DNA of 26,900 nucleotides, taken from Proteobacteria bacterium UBA4656 (lineage in GTDB: Bacteria > Pseudomonadota > Gammaproteobacteria > Xanthomonadales > Ahniellaceae). The stretch lies in the NCBI GenBank assembly GCA_002405525.1, contig DHLY01000100.1, positions 1 through 26,900 on the forward strand, given 5' to 3'. Below the pieces are notes generated by a model. It had not been told where the DNA came from, did no database searches, and worked only from the letters and a program-made list of their open reading frames with translations. This document shows, one piece after another, positions 7,927-16,634 of the stretch; position 1 is the stretch's first letter; every line of letters starts with the position of its first letter. The translations under genes and the position numbers were made by a program.

Positions 7927-8552
7927 TGCGCGCCGACGCGCGGCTGCCGCTGGCGTTGCTGGTCGGCGTCGCCGCGGTGCTGGCCTGGTCCGGCATCGCG
8001 CCGAAGGATCTTGCGACCTGGTGGGCGGAGGTCGCGCCGGTGCTGATCGGCGTGCCGATCCTGCTCGCCACGTTCCGCCGCCATCCGCTGACGCCGCTGC
8101 TCTACGTCCTGATCGCGGCCCACTGCGTGATCCTCGTCGTGGGCGGTCGCTACACCTACGCCGAGGTGCCGCTGGGCGACTGGATGCGGGACTGGTTCGG
8201 TTTCGCGCGCAACCACTACGACCGTATCGGCCACTTCGCGCAGGGCTTCGTGCCGGCGATCCTGGCCCGCGAGGTGCTGCTTCGGTCCACGCCGCTGCGC
8301 CGCGGCGGCTGGCTGTTCTACCTGGTGCTGTGCGTGTGCCTGTCGTTCAGCGCGTTCTATGAACTCATCGAATGGACCGCGGCGGAAGCCGCCGGGCAGG
8401 GCGCCGAGGCCTTCCTCGGCACCCAGGGCGACGAGTGGGACGCGCAGAAGGACATGCTGCTGGCGCTGGTCGGCGCGGCCGCGGCCCTGCTGTTGCTCGG
8501 GCGCTGGCACGACCGGCAGCTCGCGCGCGTCGCGCCGCATGCACTGAAGTGA
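7926..8552 (+). CDS. DUF2238 (YjdF family) inner-membrane protein
   Basis: Product of 208 residues with about five or six hydrophobic segments (roughly 7-23, 35-50, 57-74, 105-118, 129-147 and 177-192). It carries the conserved blocks of the DUF2238/YjdF family: RNHYDRIGHFAQGFVPA (96-111), AFYELIEW (143-150) and GTQGDEWDAQKDM (165-177). The charged residues within or near membrane segments suggest a transport or enzymatic role, but the family has no established function. Its ATG overlaps the thyA stop by one base (TGATG), and folA starts five bases after its own stop, so it is almost certainly co-translated with both. The position between thyA and folA does not by itself prove a folate-related role. 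Confidence 0.88.
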   Translation: MRADARLPLALLVGVAAVLAWSGIAPKDLATWWAEVAPVLIGVPILLATFRRHPLTPLLYVLIAAHCVILVVGGRYTYAEVPLGDWMRDWFGFARNHYDRIGHFAQGFVPAILAREVLLRSTPLRRGGWLFYLVLCVCLSFSAFYELIEWTAAEAAGQGAEAFLGTQGDEWDAQKDMLLALVGAAAALLLLGRWHDRQLARVAPHALK

Positions 8553-8556
8553 TGCG

Positions 8557-9045
8557 ATGACGGCGCTCGTCCTCATCGCCGCCCACGACCGCCGTCGCGC
8601 CATCGGCCGCGGCAACGCCTTGCCCTGGCGTCTGCCGGACGACCTCAGGCGCTTCAAGGCGCTCACGCTCGGCAAGCCGGTGCTGATGGGCCGCCGCACC
8701 GCGGAGTCGATCGGGCGAGCGCTGCCGGGCCGCGCCAACCTGATTCTGACCCGCTCCGGCCGTGCGCCGTTCGAAGGCCAGGTTGCGGTTGCTTCACTGC
8801 AAGAAGCCGTCGCGCGCGCCGCTGCGCCGGAACTCATGGTGATCGGCGGAGGGGACCTCTACGCGCTGGCCCTTCCGGGCGTCGCGCGCCTGCACCTGAC
8901 GGAGGTCGACACTGAGGTCGAGGGCGCCGATGCGTGGTTTCCGGCGCTCGATCCGTCGTGCTGGCGGGAGGTCGCCCGAGAACGCCACGCCGCCGACCCG
9001 CGCCATGCCTTCGCGTTCGACTTCGTCGACCTCATGCCGCGCTGA
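8557..9045 (+). CDS. folA: Dihydrofolate reductase
   Basis: NADPH-dependent reduction of dihydrofolate to tetrahydrofolate, closing the cycle with ThyA two genes upstream. The 162-residue product (E. coli 159) shows GRGNALPWRLPDDLRRFK (17-34), where D29 takes the place of catalytic D27 and F33 that of F31 in E. coli. Then follow GKPVLMGRRTAESIGRALPG (39-58), the NADPH-site glycine run VIGGGDLY (95-102) and LHLTEVDTEVEGADAWFP (112-129). Many DHFRs have Trp in the MGRRTWESI block; here the residue is Ala (A49). ATG at 8557 is used; an ATG five bases upstream meets a stop at once. Its stop lies 21 bases from that of convergent apaH, the same arrangement as in E. coli. Confidence 0.95.
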   Translation: MTALVLIAAHDRRRAIGRGNALPWRLPDDLRRFKALTLGKPVLMGRRTAESIGRALPGRANLILTRSGRAPFEGQVAVASLQEAVARAAAPELMVIGGGDLYALALPGVARLHLTEVDTEVEGADAWFPALDPSCWREVARERHAADPRHAFAFDFVDLMPR

Positions 9046-9066
9046 AGGACTGCTCGCCCACGCTTC

Positions 9067-9909
9067 TCAGTCGCGGTGTCCCATGCTGGCATGCGCCAGC
9101 CCCGGTACCTGCACCACCCGGGGCTCGGGGCTGATCTCGAGCGCGGTCAGCGGACCGCCCCACACGCAGCCGGTGTCGATGCCCCAGGTGCCGAGGCCGC
9201 GGAACAGGCCCAGCGCGCTCCAGTGACCGAACACCAGCGGCAGCTCGCGCGCGGCGTGCCCCGGCACCTCGAACCACGGGTAGTAGCCCGGGGTCTGCGA
9301 TCCGGGCGGCCCCTTCTCGTCGAAGGCGATCCTGCCCTTGACGTCGCAGTAGCGCAGCCGCGTCATCACGTTGATGATCGCGCGCAGCCGGTCCATGCCC
9401 TCCAGGCTGGGCGTCCAGGCGCCCGGCTTGTTGCCGTACATCTGGCGCAGCAGGCGGCGGCGGCCTTTGCCGCGCAGCTCTTTCTCCACCTCGCGCGCGC
9501 GCCGCGCGGCGATCCTGATGGTCCATTTCGGTGCCAGGCCGGCATGCACCATCGCGAAGCCGAGGCCCTCGTCGACGTGCATCAGCGGTCGGTTGCGCAG
9601 CCACTCGAGCAGAGCATCGCGGTCCTCGGCGAACAGCACGCGCTGCAGGTCGGGATTGACCCTCTTCTGGTCTCTCTCCTCGCGTTCGGCGATCGCCAGC
9701 AGCGAGAGGTCGTGGTTGCCGAGCACGGTGACGCTGGATGCATCCAGCGAACGGACCAGACGCAGAACCTCCAGCGACTGGCCGCCGCGATTGACGAGGT
9801 CGCCGGTGAACCACAGGCGGTCGCGGGCCGGGTCGAACGCCAAGCGCTCCAGCAGCCGGGCGAGAGGCTCGTAGCAGCCCTGCACGTCGCCGATGGCCCA
9901 GACGCTCAT
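9067..9909 (-). CDS. apaH: Bis(5'-nucleosyl)-tetraphosphatase, symmetrical
   Basis: Hydrolyses Ap4A to two ADP and can remove Np4 caps from RNA. The 280-residue product (E. coli 280) has the calcineurin-like metallophosphatase motifs GDVQGCY (7-13), GDLVNRG (36-42) and GNHD (64-67), and the family's C-terminal FGHWSALG block with the metal-ligand histidine. Last gene of the lptD-surA-pdxA-rsmA-apaG-apaH series. It starts 40 bases after the apaG stop, with no visible Shine-Dalgarno. Confidence 0.96.
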   Translation of the reverse strand: MSVWAIGDVQGCYEPLARLLERLAFDPARDRLWFTGDLVNRGGQSLEVLRLVRSLDASSVTVLGNHDLSLLAIAEREERDQKRVNPDLQRVLFAEDRDALLEWLRNRPLMHVDEGLGFAMVHAGLAPKWTIRIAARRAREVEKELRGKGRRRLLRQMYGNKPGAWTPSLEGMDRLRAIINVMTRLRYCDVKGRIAFDEKGPPGSQTPGYYPWFEVPGHAARELPLVFGHWSALGLFRGLGTWGIDTGCVWGGPLTALEISPEPRVVQVPGLAHASMGHRD

Positions 9910-9949
9910 GCGGGCGGGCGGCCGGCGCGCCGATGCGGTCGGTGCATCG

Positions 9950-10330
9950 TCAGTGCAGCGTCCGCGGAACGGTAAGCACGAACTCCGGGATCGGCGCGTC
10001 GAAGCGGGTGCCGTCGTCGGCCAGCATCAGGTAGGCGCCGCGCATGGTGCCGAACGCGGTCTCCAGCACCGCGCCACTGGTGTATTGGAAGGCCTCGCCC
10101 GGGACCACGCGCGGCTGCTCGCCGACCACGCCCTCGCCGCGCACCTCCTGTACCTTGCCGTTGGCGTCGGTGATCACCCAATGGCGGGACAGCAGCTTGG
10201 CGGGTACCAGGCCGCGGTTGCGGATGTCCACCGTGTAGGCGAACACGAAGCGGTTCTCACGCGGCGCCGACTGATCGTCGAGGAAGCGCGTGGCGACGGT
10301 GACCTCGATGTCGTAGTCATTCTTGCCCAT
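9950..10330 (-). CDS. apaG: ApaG protein
   Basis: Small beta-sandwich protein of the ApaG/DUF525 family, genetically linked to apaH throughout Gammaproteobacteria; its precise function is unknown. The 126-residue product matches the family over its whole length: [23 protein letters not shown], then [46 protein letters not shown] and the ending [15 protein letters not shown] at 10330 ([10 protein letters not shown]) gives the family length; an in-frame start 12 codons upstream would run into the intergenic region. Lies 62 bases downstream of rsmA. Confidence 0.95.
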   Translation of the reverse strand: MGKNDYDIEVTVATRFLDDQSAPRENRFVFAYTVDIRNRGLVPAKLLSRHWVITDANGKVQEVRGEGVVGEQPRVVPGEAFQYTSGAVLETAFGTMRGAYLMLADDGTRFDAPIPEFVLTVPRTLH

Positions 10331-10392
10331 GCCCGCGATTCTGGGCAACGCCGGTGCCGCGATCAAGACGCCGGGGCGGGCGCGCGCCTCGC

Positions 10393-11184
10393 TCAGCGGA
10401 CTTCCGCGGCCCGGCCGAGAGCGATCCAGCCGGCCACGTCAATGTCCTCGGCGCGCGCGCCAGGGTCGATGCCCGCCGCCGCGACGGCGTCGGCGGCCAG
10501 CACCGGCTGCAGCGCGTTGCGCAGCGTCTTGCGGCGCTGCGCGAAGCCGGCGCGCACCACCCGGTCGAACGCCGCAGGATCGCCGACCCGCACCGCGGCC
10601 GGCGGCAGCGGCACCAGGCGCACCACCGCGGAATCGACCTTCGGTGGCGGACGGAACGCTCCCGGTGACACCTTGAACAGCGGCTCGACGCGGCAGCGTG
10701 CCTGCAGCATCACGCCAAGACGGCCGTAGACCTTGCTGCCGGGGCCAGCGGCCATGCGGTCGACCACTTCCTTCTGCAGCATGAAGTGCATGTCGCGCAC
10801 CGCGACGGCATGGTCGAGCACGTGGAACAGCAGCGGGGTGGAGATGTTGTACGGCAGGTTGCCGACCAGCCGCAGCCCGCCGCCGTCGGCCAGCGCGGTC
10901 AGATCGACGGTCAGCGCATCGGCCTCGACGATGGTGAGCCGGCCGACGCCCGCGGCGGCTGCGCGCAGTCGCGGAATGAGGTCGCGGTCGATCTCGATCG
11001 CGGTGAGGGCGCCGGTGCGCGCGAGCAGCGGCAGGGTCAACGCGCCCTCCCCGGGACCGATCTCGACGATCCGCTCGCCGGGCTTGAGGTCGAGGGCGAG
11101 CAGGATGCGGTCGATGACGCCGCGCTCGTGCAGGAAATGCTGGCCGAATCGCTTGCGCGGCGCGTGCGGCGCGTCCCGGCTCAT
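10393..11184 (-). CDS. rsmA: 16S rRNA dimethyladenosine transferase
   Basis: KsgA/RsmA dimethylates A1518 and A1519 in helix 45 of 16S rRNA during late 30S maturation. The 263-residue product carries RKRFGQHFL (10-18), SAM motif [11 protein letters not shown] (41-50), EIDRD (64-68), the adenine-N6 motif NLPYNIS (109-115), and the C-terminal [17 protein letters not shown] and [12 protein letters not shown] blocks. ATG at 11184 overlaps the stop of the upstream three-TM gene by four bases (ATGA), which indicates coupled translation. Confidence 0.96.
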   Translation of the reverse strand: MSRDAPHAPRKRFGQHFLHERGVIDRILLALDLKPGERIVEIGPGEGALTLPLLARTGALTAIEIDRDLIPRLRAAAAGVGRLTIVEADALTVDLTALADGGGLRLVGNLPYNISTPLLFHVLDHAVAVRDMHFMLQKEVVDRMAAGPGSKVYGRLGVMLQARCRVEPLFKVSPGAFRPPPKVDSAVVRLVPLPPAAVRVGDPAAFDRVVRAGFAQRRKTLRNALQPVLAADAVAAAGIDPGARAEDIDVAGWIALGRAAEVR

Positions 11185-11642
11185 CGCGGTGCCCCGCCGC
11201 CCGCCGGCTGCGAGACCGCGCGCTCGATGGCGTGCGGGAACAGCGACAGGCCGACCGCGCCGGCGAACAGCAGCGCGGCCGCCGATCCCAGCGCGGCGGC
11301 GCGCAGGCGAGCGGCAAGGCCGTGGATGACCTCGGTGTCGACCAGCACCCAGGAGCCCGGCGGCGGCCACTGGCCGCTGGCGAGGGTGCGCCACGCCTGG
11401 CGGCCGACGATCACGCCCAGCATGGCGAACAGCGCGGCCAGCGAGAAGAAGATCCAGCGCAGCAGCGAAAGGGCCTCGGGCAGGGGGCGCTCTTGCAGTT
11501 GCCGTTGCAGCCATGGCAGTCCGTCGCGGTCGAGCAGCAGGATCAGCAGCAGGCCACAGGCAACCCCGGCCAACAGCGCCCACCCGCCACCGGGGCGGCG
11601 CGCGCGGATCAACTCGGGCCTGTCGCCGCGTGCGCGGTTCAT
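11181..11642 (-). CDS. Unknown three-TM membrane protein
   Basis: I do not recognise this 153-residue protein. It begins with a basic, arginine-rich N-terminus (MNRARGDRPELIRARRPGGG). Three hydrophobic segments follow: about 20-38 (WALLAGVACGLLLILLL), 61-81 (LRWIFFSLAALFAMLGVIVG) and 115-135 (AALGSAAALLFAGAVGLSLF). A polar loop between segments two and three contains RQAWRTLASGQWPPPGSWVLVDTEV in outline (81-105). No catalytic motif is visible. It overlaps pdxA upstream and rsmA downstream by four bases each (ATGA at both junctions), so it is certainly part of the operon, although E. coli has no gene at this place. GC and codon use look like those of its neighbours. Confidence 0.78.
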   Translation of the reverse strand: MNRARGDRPELIRARRPGGGWALLAGVACGLLLILLLDRDGLPWLQRQLQERPLPEALSLLRWIFFSLAALFAMLGVIVGRQAWRTLASGQWPPPGSWVLVDTEVIHGLAARLRAAALGSAAALLFAGAVGLSLFPHAIERAVSQPAGGGAPR

Positions 11643-12634
11643 GCCGCGCCTGCCGATCGGCGCCGGGCGCCGAGTTCGACCGCGAGGCGTACTGCCGCGC
11701 GCAGGCTCGATGCATCGGCGCGACCCGTGCCGGCGAGGTCCAGCGCCGTGCCGTGGTCGACCGAGGTGCGGACCCATGGCAGTCCGAGCGTGACGTTCAC
11801 CGCCTCGCCGAAGCCGCGCGCCTTGAGGACCGGCAGGCCCTGGTCGTGGAACATGGCGAGCCAGGCATCGCAGGTGCCGATCCGCTGCGGCACGAACGCG
11901 GTGTCGGCCGGCAGCGGACCTTGCAGGTCGAGTCCTTCGGCGCGCAGGGCGGCGATCGCCGGGGCGATCGCATCCAGTTCCTCGCGGCCGAGGTGTCCGC
12001 CCTCGCCGGCGTGCGGATTGAGGCCGAGCACGCCGATGCGCGGCGCGACGATGCCGAAGTCGCGGCGCAGGCCGGCGTCCAGCAGGCGCAGGCACCGCGA
12101 AACCAGCGCTGCGGTGACGGCGTCGGCGACGGCGCGCAGCGGCAGGTGGGTGGTGGCCAGCGCCACGCGCAATCCAGGTGCGGCCAGCAGCATCAGCACG
12201 TCCACGCCGGCGCGCGCGGCGAAGAACTCGGTGTGGCCGCTGAAGGGGACTCCGGCATCGTTGATCACGCCCTTGTGCACCGGCGCGGTGGCGACCGCGT
12301 CAAAGGTGCCGCCAGCGGCGCCGTCGGCGGCTGCACCGAGCATCGCCAGCACCGCGCGCGCGTTGCGCGGATCAGGCCGGCCGGGGTGGCAGGCGGTGGC
12401 CAGCGGCTCGTCCAGCACCGGCAGCAGCCCCGGCTGATGCGGGCGCGGCGCGGCGCGGGGGTCGAACGGCACGCATTGCAGGGCGACGCCGCAGGCGCGC
12501 GCCCTGTCCAGCAGCAGCGCCGCACTGCCGACGGCGACGATCTGCGCGTCCCAGGCGTCGCCCGCGAGCGCGGCGACCAGGTCGGGCCCGACGCCCGCCG
12601 GCTCGCCGGCGGTGACGGCGATGCGCGGCACCAT
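11639..12634 (-). CDS. pdxA: 4-hydroxythreonine-4-phosphate dehydrogenase
   Basis: Pyridoxal-phosphate biosynthesis enzyme (DXP-dependent route) that oxidises 4-phosphohydroxy-L-threonine with NAD+. The 331-residue product (E. coli 329) has the N-terminal VTAGEPAGVGPDL (7-19), TAPVHKGVINDAGVPFSGHTEF in outline (116-137), and the metal ligands H163 (TTHLPL), H208 (NPHAGEGGHLG) and H263 (MFHDQGLPVLK). ATG at 12634 is at the family start. Lies 36 bases after surA and overlaps the next gene by four bases. Confidence 0.95.
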   Translation of the reverse strand: MVPRIAVTAGEPAGVGPDLVAALAGDAWDAQIVAVGSAALLLDRARACGVALQCVPFDPRAAPRPHQPGLLPVLDEPLATACHPGRPDPRNARAVLAMLGAAADGAAGGTFDAVATAPVHKGVINDAGVPFSGHTEFFAARAGVDVLMLLAAPGLRVALATTHLPLRAVADAVTAALVSRCLRLLDAGLRRDFGIVAPRIGVLGLNPHAGEGGHLGREELDAIAPAIAALRAEGLDLQGPLPADTAFVPQRIGTCDAWLAMFHDQGLPVLKARGFGEAVNVTLGLPWVRTSVDHGTALDLAGTGRADASSLRAAVRLAVELGARRRSAGAA

Positions 12635-12670
12635 GGCGCTGGCTGGGCGAGCGCGGCGCGGCGACCGGGT

Positions 12671-13987
12671 TCAGCCGGCCGCCGGGGCGTCCTGCGGCGC
12701 GCCCAGGCGGTTCTCGACGAAGGCCTCGCCGCGCAGCTGGCGCAGGAAGTTTTCGTATTCCTCTTCCGCCTTGCGGTTGCGGATCGTCTCGCGCGCCTGT
12801 TCGCGCACGCGCTCCTCGGTGCGGTCGGTATCGCGGCTTCCGAGGCGCTGCATGACGTGCCAGCCGGCCTCGGTCTGGAACGGTTCGGACAGTTGGCCGT
12901 CGGACAGCGACTGCAGCACCTGGCCCACGCGCGTGCCGTAAGCACCGAGTTCGAACCAGCCCATGTCGCCGCCGAGGTTGGCCGAGGTCGTGTCCTCGCT
13001 GAACTCCCGTGCCAGACCGGCGAAGTCCTCGCCCGCCTCGACGCGCTGGCGCAGGTTGCGAACCGAGCCGAGGGCGTCGTCGGCGGACACCAGCTCGCTG
13101 GTGCGGACCAGGATGTGGCGCGCGTTGTATTCGCGCACGATCTCGGCGCTGGCCTCGCGGGTTTCAGCCATCTTCAGGATGTGGAACCCCGAGGGCCCGC
13201 GCATCGGCTGCGTGACTTCGCCGGGGCGCAGCCCCGCGACCAGGTCGACGAATACGTTCGGCACCTCGTCGTAGCGCCGCCAGCCGAGGTCGCCGCCCTC
13301 CAGCGCCTGCTGGCCGTCCGAATATCGGATCGCAGCGGACTCGAAGTCGAGTCCGTCGTCAATCTCGCGGCGCACGCGCTCGGCTTTCTCGCGCGCGGCG
13401 CGGATCTGCTCGGCGGATGCGCCGTCGGGCACCCCGACGAGGATGTGCGAGAGTCGAACCTCGCCGCGCTTCAGCCCGCCCGAGGCGAGCAGGATGTCGA
13501 CCTCGGTCTCGGTGACCTGCACGCGCGACTGTACGAAGCGCTGGCGCAGGCGCTGGACCTGCATCTCTTCGCGCATCGTCTTGCGGAACTCCTCGTACGA
13601 GAAACCATCGCGCTGGAGCGAGGCGCGCAACTGGTCGACGGTGGCGTTGTTTTCCTGCGCGAGCCGCAGAACCGCCTGGTCGAGTTCGGTGTCGCCGACC
13701 CGGATGCCGGTGGACTCGGCGCGCTGCACCTGCAGCCGGATGAAGATCAGGCGCTCGAGCACCTGGCGCTCCAGTACCGGGCGTGGCGGCAACTGGGCGG
13801 CGCGGCCGGCGTATTGGGCGAGGATGTTGCCCACCGCGCGGTCGAGGTCGGAGCGCAGGATCACGTCCTCGTCGACCACCGCGATCACCTCGTCCAGCGA
13901 TTCACCGGACAGCATCTGGGCACTGGCCGGCGAGGCGGCGACGAAGGCCAGCAGCAGGGCGGCAAGGACGGCGAAGGCACGGATCAT
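12671..13987 (-). CDS. surA: Periplasmic chaperone/peptidyl-prolyl isomerase SurA
   Basis: Escorts unfolded outer-membrane proteins, including LptD, across the periplasm to BamA. The 438-residue product (E. coli 428) has a signal peptide with cleavage near ASA|QM (residue 23) and a SurA N-terminal chaperone domain (about 30-170, DEVIAVVDEDVILRSDLDR). Two parvulin domains follow at about 177-275 (VRLSHILVGVP ... GFHILKMAE) and 288-384 (NARHILVRTSE ... GWHVMQRLG), then a C-terminal helix rich in charged residues. ATG at 13987 starts the signal peptide (MIRAFAVLAALLLAF). It is 368 bases downstream of lptD, much farther than in the E. coli operon, because a heptamer repeat element lies between them. 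Own promoter not identified. Confidence 0.95.
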   Translation of the reverse strand: MIRAFAVLAALLLAFVAASPASAQMLSGESLDEVIAVVDEDVILRSDLDRAVGNILAQYAGRAAQLPPRPVLERQVLERLIFIRLQVQRAESTGIRVGDTELDQAVLRLAQENNATVDQLRASLQRDGFSYEEFRKTMREEMQVQRLRQRFVQSRVQVTETEVDILLASGGLKRGEVRLSHILVGVPDGASAEQIRAAREKAERVRREIDDGLDFESAAIRYSDGQQALEGGDLGWRRYDEVPNVFVDLVAGLRPGEVTQPMRGPSGFHILKMAETREASAEIVREYNARHILVRTSELVSADDALGSVRNLRQRVEAGEDFAGLAREFSEDTTSANLGGDMGWFELGAYGTRVGQVLQSLSDGQLSEPFQTEAGWHVMQRLGSRDTDRTEERVREQARETIRNRKAEEEYENFLRQLRGEAFVENRLGAPQDAPAAG

Positions 13988-14174
13988 GGACGCTTTCCGG
14001 GTTCGGGGACAGGCAACCTTAGCGCGGTGGGCCTTAACGAGGCGTGGCCGGGCGCCGCAGGGGGGGGATGATCCCATGGGCGGGTGGGGGGTGGCGATCC
14101 CTGCGGCGGCACGGCTCGGATGGGGCGGGTCTCGGGCTTGTTTGGTAGGTGGGCGGGTGTCGCTTCGGCGGGGG

Positions 14175-14327
14175 AGGGCCCAGGGCCCAGAGGGGTAACG
14201 GCTCGCGCGGGGGCGCGTGGCGCGTGGCTCGTGCGAGCGGGATCAGGGCCCAGGATATAGAGAAAGCGTGCTTCGTAGCGGCGGTTCACTGGGCCCTATA
14301 CCGTGAGCCTTATACCCTCGCTTCTCC
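14175..14327. repeat. Heptamer repeat element, copy 2 (lptD-surA)
   Basis: Second member of the AGGG-heptamer family: two direct units AGGGCCC (14175-14188), about 56 bases of GC-rich spacer ending GCGTGGCTCGTGCGAGCGGG, then AGGGCCC AGGATAT (14245-14258). A core AGAGAAAGCG...GGCGGTTCACT (14259-14290) is followed by four reverse units GGGCCCT, ATACCGT, GAGCCTT, ATACCCT (14291-14318) and CGCTTCTCC, which pairs with GAGAAAGCG of the core. The core resembles that of copy 3. The remaining gap toward surA (13988-14174) holds no gene and no clear promoter; it has a nine-base G run near 14060 and otherwise looks like plain spacer. Confidence 0.8.
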
Positions 14328-14355
14328 GCCGCCCCGGAAACCCCCGCCCCATCGC

Positions 14356-16629
14356 CTACCGATAACCGAGAATCGCCCGTCGCAGGAAATCCTCCGACCG
14401 CCGCCCGAGCGAGCCCAGGCCTTTGAGCTCCAGCTCGAGGAAGATCGCGTTCGCCGTGTCGCCTTCCACGTTGCGCACATAATGCCGACCGAGGATGCGG
14501 AAGGCGTAGCAGCAGTCGCCGAACTCGAGGCCGGCCAGCGCTTCCAGCGTGCGCCTGTCGCGCAGCGACCAGTTCCAGCGCGCGACCAGGCGCGTGCGCT
14601 CCGACAGCGGGAAGGCAGTGGACGCATCCACCTGCTCCAGCAGGTCGCGGCGGAAGCGGTAGGCCAGGTTGGCCACCCCGCGCTCGCCGAAGCGGTGCTG
14701 CACCCGAAATGCGGACAGGTCGGTGCGATCGCGGTCAGGGTCGTACAGCTGCGACCAGATGAAGCGCCAGCGATCGGAGGGACCGAAGTCGAGTTCCGCC
14801 GCGTAGTCGGAGCCGTCGAAGTCAGTCGGCGCGATGCCGGGCAACTGCACGCGCTGGTCGTCGAAATACCGTAACTGACCGAAGCTCAGGCGCAGCCATT
14901 CGTTGCCGGCGGCGTCGTCGAGCAGGCGCGTGGTCAGGGCCAGCGTGGCCTGGTTGGCGTCCACCTGGCGATCGGGGCCGGTGAAACGGTTGAGCCGGAA
15001 CAGCTGGGCGAAGGAGAAGGTCAGTTCCTGAGTGTCGAACAGCGGCAGGTCGTCCTGGTCGCGGTAGGGCACGCGCAGATAGAAAAGGCGCGGCTCCAAG
15101 GTCTGTCGCAGGTCGGTGCCGAACAGTCGCGCAGGCCGATCGAAGAACAGGCCCGCGTCCACGCTCGTCACCGGGGTGCCGCGCGAGGGCGAGTCCTCGC
15201 GCGCGCCGTCGAGCGCGTAGCGCGTCTCCCGGAAGGCGAACTCCGGGCGCAGGTAGCCGAAGGCGCGCTCGAAGGGGAACGCGACGTACGGCGTGACGTC
15301 GTAGCGCCGGCCGGTGACCACGTCCACCCGCGCGCCGGTGTCGTCGAGGTAGTCGTCCTTGTCGAACGACACCGCCTCGCCGCGCACGCCGACGCGCAGG
15401 TATTCGCCCAGCGGGTAGTCGACGTCGAGCGTGAAGCGCGGCAGGCGTCGATAGGGTTCCGCGGCCGCGCCGATGCGCGGGTCGGTGACTTCGATGTCGT
15501 CGCCACCGAAGGACAGGTTCCACCACGCTGCCCGCCCGTGGAGGTAGGCGCTGGACGGCAGCAGGCTGGTGGCGGCGGCGGTGAGACCGTCGCCGAAGTC
15601 CTCGAAGTAGCGCGGGTCGGAGACGCGGTTGAGGTCGGAGACGACGAAGAAGTTCGGATTCAGCGAGGCGCTGTGGCGCAGGCTGTAGGAGAAGCGGCTG
15701 CGGTCGGCCTCGCGGTCGTCGGGCATCCAGGTGGCGCTGGCCACGCCGCGCTGGCGCTCGCCGAGCCAGCGGAATTCGCCGCCAGCCATGAAGCCGCGGT
15801 CGGACACCACCCGGGGCGTGAGCGTGGCGTCGTAGTCGGGCGCGAGGTTGAGGTAATAGGGCAGCGCGAGATCGAAGCCGCCATTGCTGCCGCCGCGGGT
15901 CGACGGCAGCAGGAATCCACTGCGCCGTCGATCGTCGATCGGGAACGAGGCGTAGGGCAGGGCCAGGAGGGTGGTGTCCTTGAAGCGCAGGCGCATGCCG
16001 CGCGCCGCGCCTCCGCCCGTTGCCTGGTCTAGGGTCATCTCGCGGGCTGTGATCTCCCAGTCGCGGTTGTCCGGGTCGCAGGTCGAGAAGGTCACGTCCT
16101 CCAAGTATGTGACCTGCTTCCCGTCGCCGCCCTCGATGCGGGCTTTCGCCGCGCTTCCGTTGCCGCGCGACGGCGTTCCGTCAGAGCGTGTGCCGAGCAA
16201 CTGGTAGCGGGCGGCCTGCAGCGTCGTGGCGTCGCGGCCGAGGTCGGCGTCGGCGCGTGCGGCGGCGACCAGCAGTCCGCGGTCCTGGTAACGCACGTCG
16301 CCTTCGGCCTGTGCGGTCTGCGTCCGGCTGGCGTAGTGCAGCCGGCCGGCGGCCAGCCGCTGGTCGGCGCGCCGTGCCTCGGCGTCGCCGGTCAGTTCGT
16401 ACTCGCCGGCGCGCAGGGCGGTGAGTTCGCGTGCGGTGATCTCGGTCGGCGCGGTTGCGCGGTCGCCGTCGATCGGCAGGCCGGCCAAGTATCCATCGAT
16501 GGCGGCCTCGCTGCGGCACAGACCGAAGTCGGGCCGGCCCGGGGCGTCGTCGGCATGCGCGGCGGTCGCGAGCGCGAGGCCGGCGGCGCCGAAGGCGCGG
16601 GGCAGGGAATGTCGCGGGTGACGGGTCAA
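14356..16629 (-). CDS. lptD: LPS-assembly protein LptD
   Basis: Outer-membrane beta barrel that, with lipoprotein LptE, inserts lipopolysaccharide into the outer leaflet. The 757-residue product (E. coli 784) has a signal peptide (MTRHPRHSLPR, hydrophobic core, AHA|DD at about 26) and an OstA-like jellyroll region (about 65-190, e.g. ARELTALRAGEYELTGDAEA and YQDRGLLVAAARADADL). A long barrel domain follows, with LPYASFPIDDRRRSGFLLPS and many alternating aromatic strands. All four cysteines of the two E. coli inter-domain disulfides have counterparts: C38 (FGLC), C184 (FSTCDP) and the adjacent pair C706-C707 (GDCCYAFR). No ATG fits; TTG at 16629 is chosen because AGGA lies seven bases upstream and the signal peptide starts there. 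The 118-base gap to the preceding gene shows no confident promoter. Confidence 0.94.
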   Translation of the reverse strand: MTRHPRHSLPRAFGAAGLALATAAHADDAPGRPDFGLCRSEAAIDGYLAGLPIDGDRATAPTEITARELTALRAGEYELTGDAEARRADQRLAAGRLHYASRTQTAQAEGDVRYQDRGLLVAAARADADLGRDATTLQAARYQLLGTRSDGTPSRGNGSAAKARIEGGDGKQVTYLEDVTFSTCDPDNRDWEITAREMTLDQATGGGAARGMRLRFKDTTLLALPYASFPIDDRRRSGFLLPSTRGGSNGGFDLALPYYLNLAPDYDATLTPRVVSDRGFMAGGEFRWLGERQRGVASATWMPDDREADRSRFSYSLRHSASLNPNFFVVSDLNRVSDPRYFEDFGDGLTAAATSLLPSSAYLHGRAAWWNLSFGGDDIEVTDPRIGAAAEPYRRLPRFTLDVDYPLGEYLRVGVRGEAVSFDKDDYLDDTGARVDVVTGRRYDVTPYVAFPFERAFGYLRPEFAFRETRYALDGAREDSPSRGTPVTSVDAGLFFDRPARLFGTDLRQTLEPRLFYLRVPYRDQDDLPLFDTQELTFSFAQLFRLNRFTGPDRQVDANQATLALTTRLLDDAAGNEWLRLSFGQLRYFDDQRVQLPGIAPTDFDGSDYAAELDFGPSDRWRFIWSQLYDPDRDRTDLSAFRVQHRFGERGVANLAYRFRRDLLEQVDASTAFPLSERTRLVARWNWSLRDRRTLEALAGLEFGDCCYAFRILGRHYVRNVEGDTANAIFLELELKGLGSLGRRSEDFLRRAILGYR

Positions 16630-16634
16630 GGCGG

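Noticed and set aside
11513..14071. Plus-strand open frame opposite pdxA and surA
   Set aside because: Low-complexity antisense translation; the minus strand carries unmistakable PdxA and SurA motifs.
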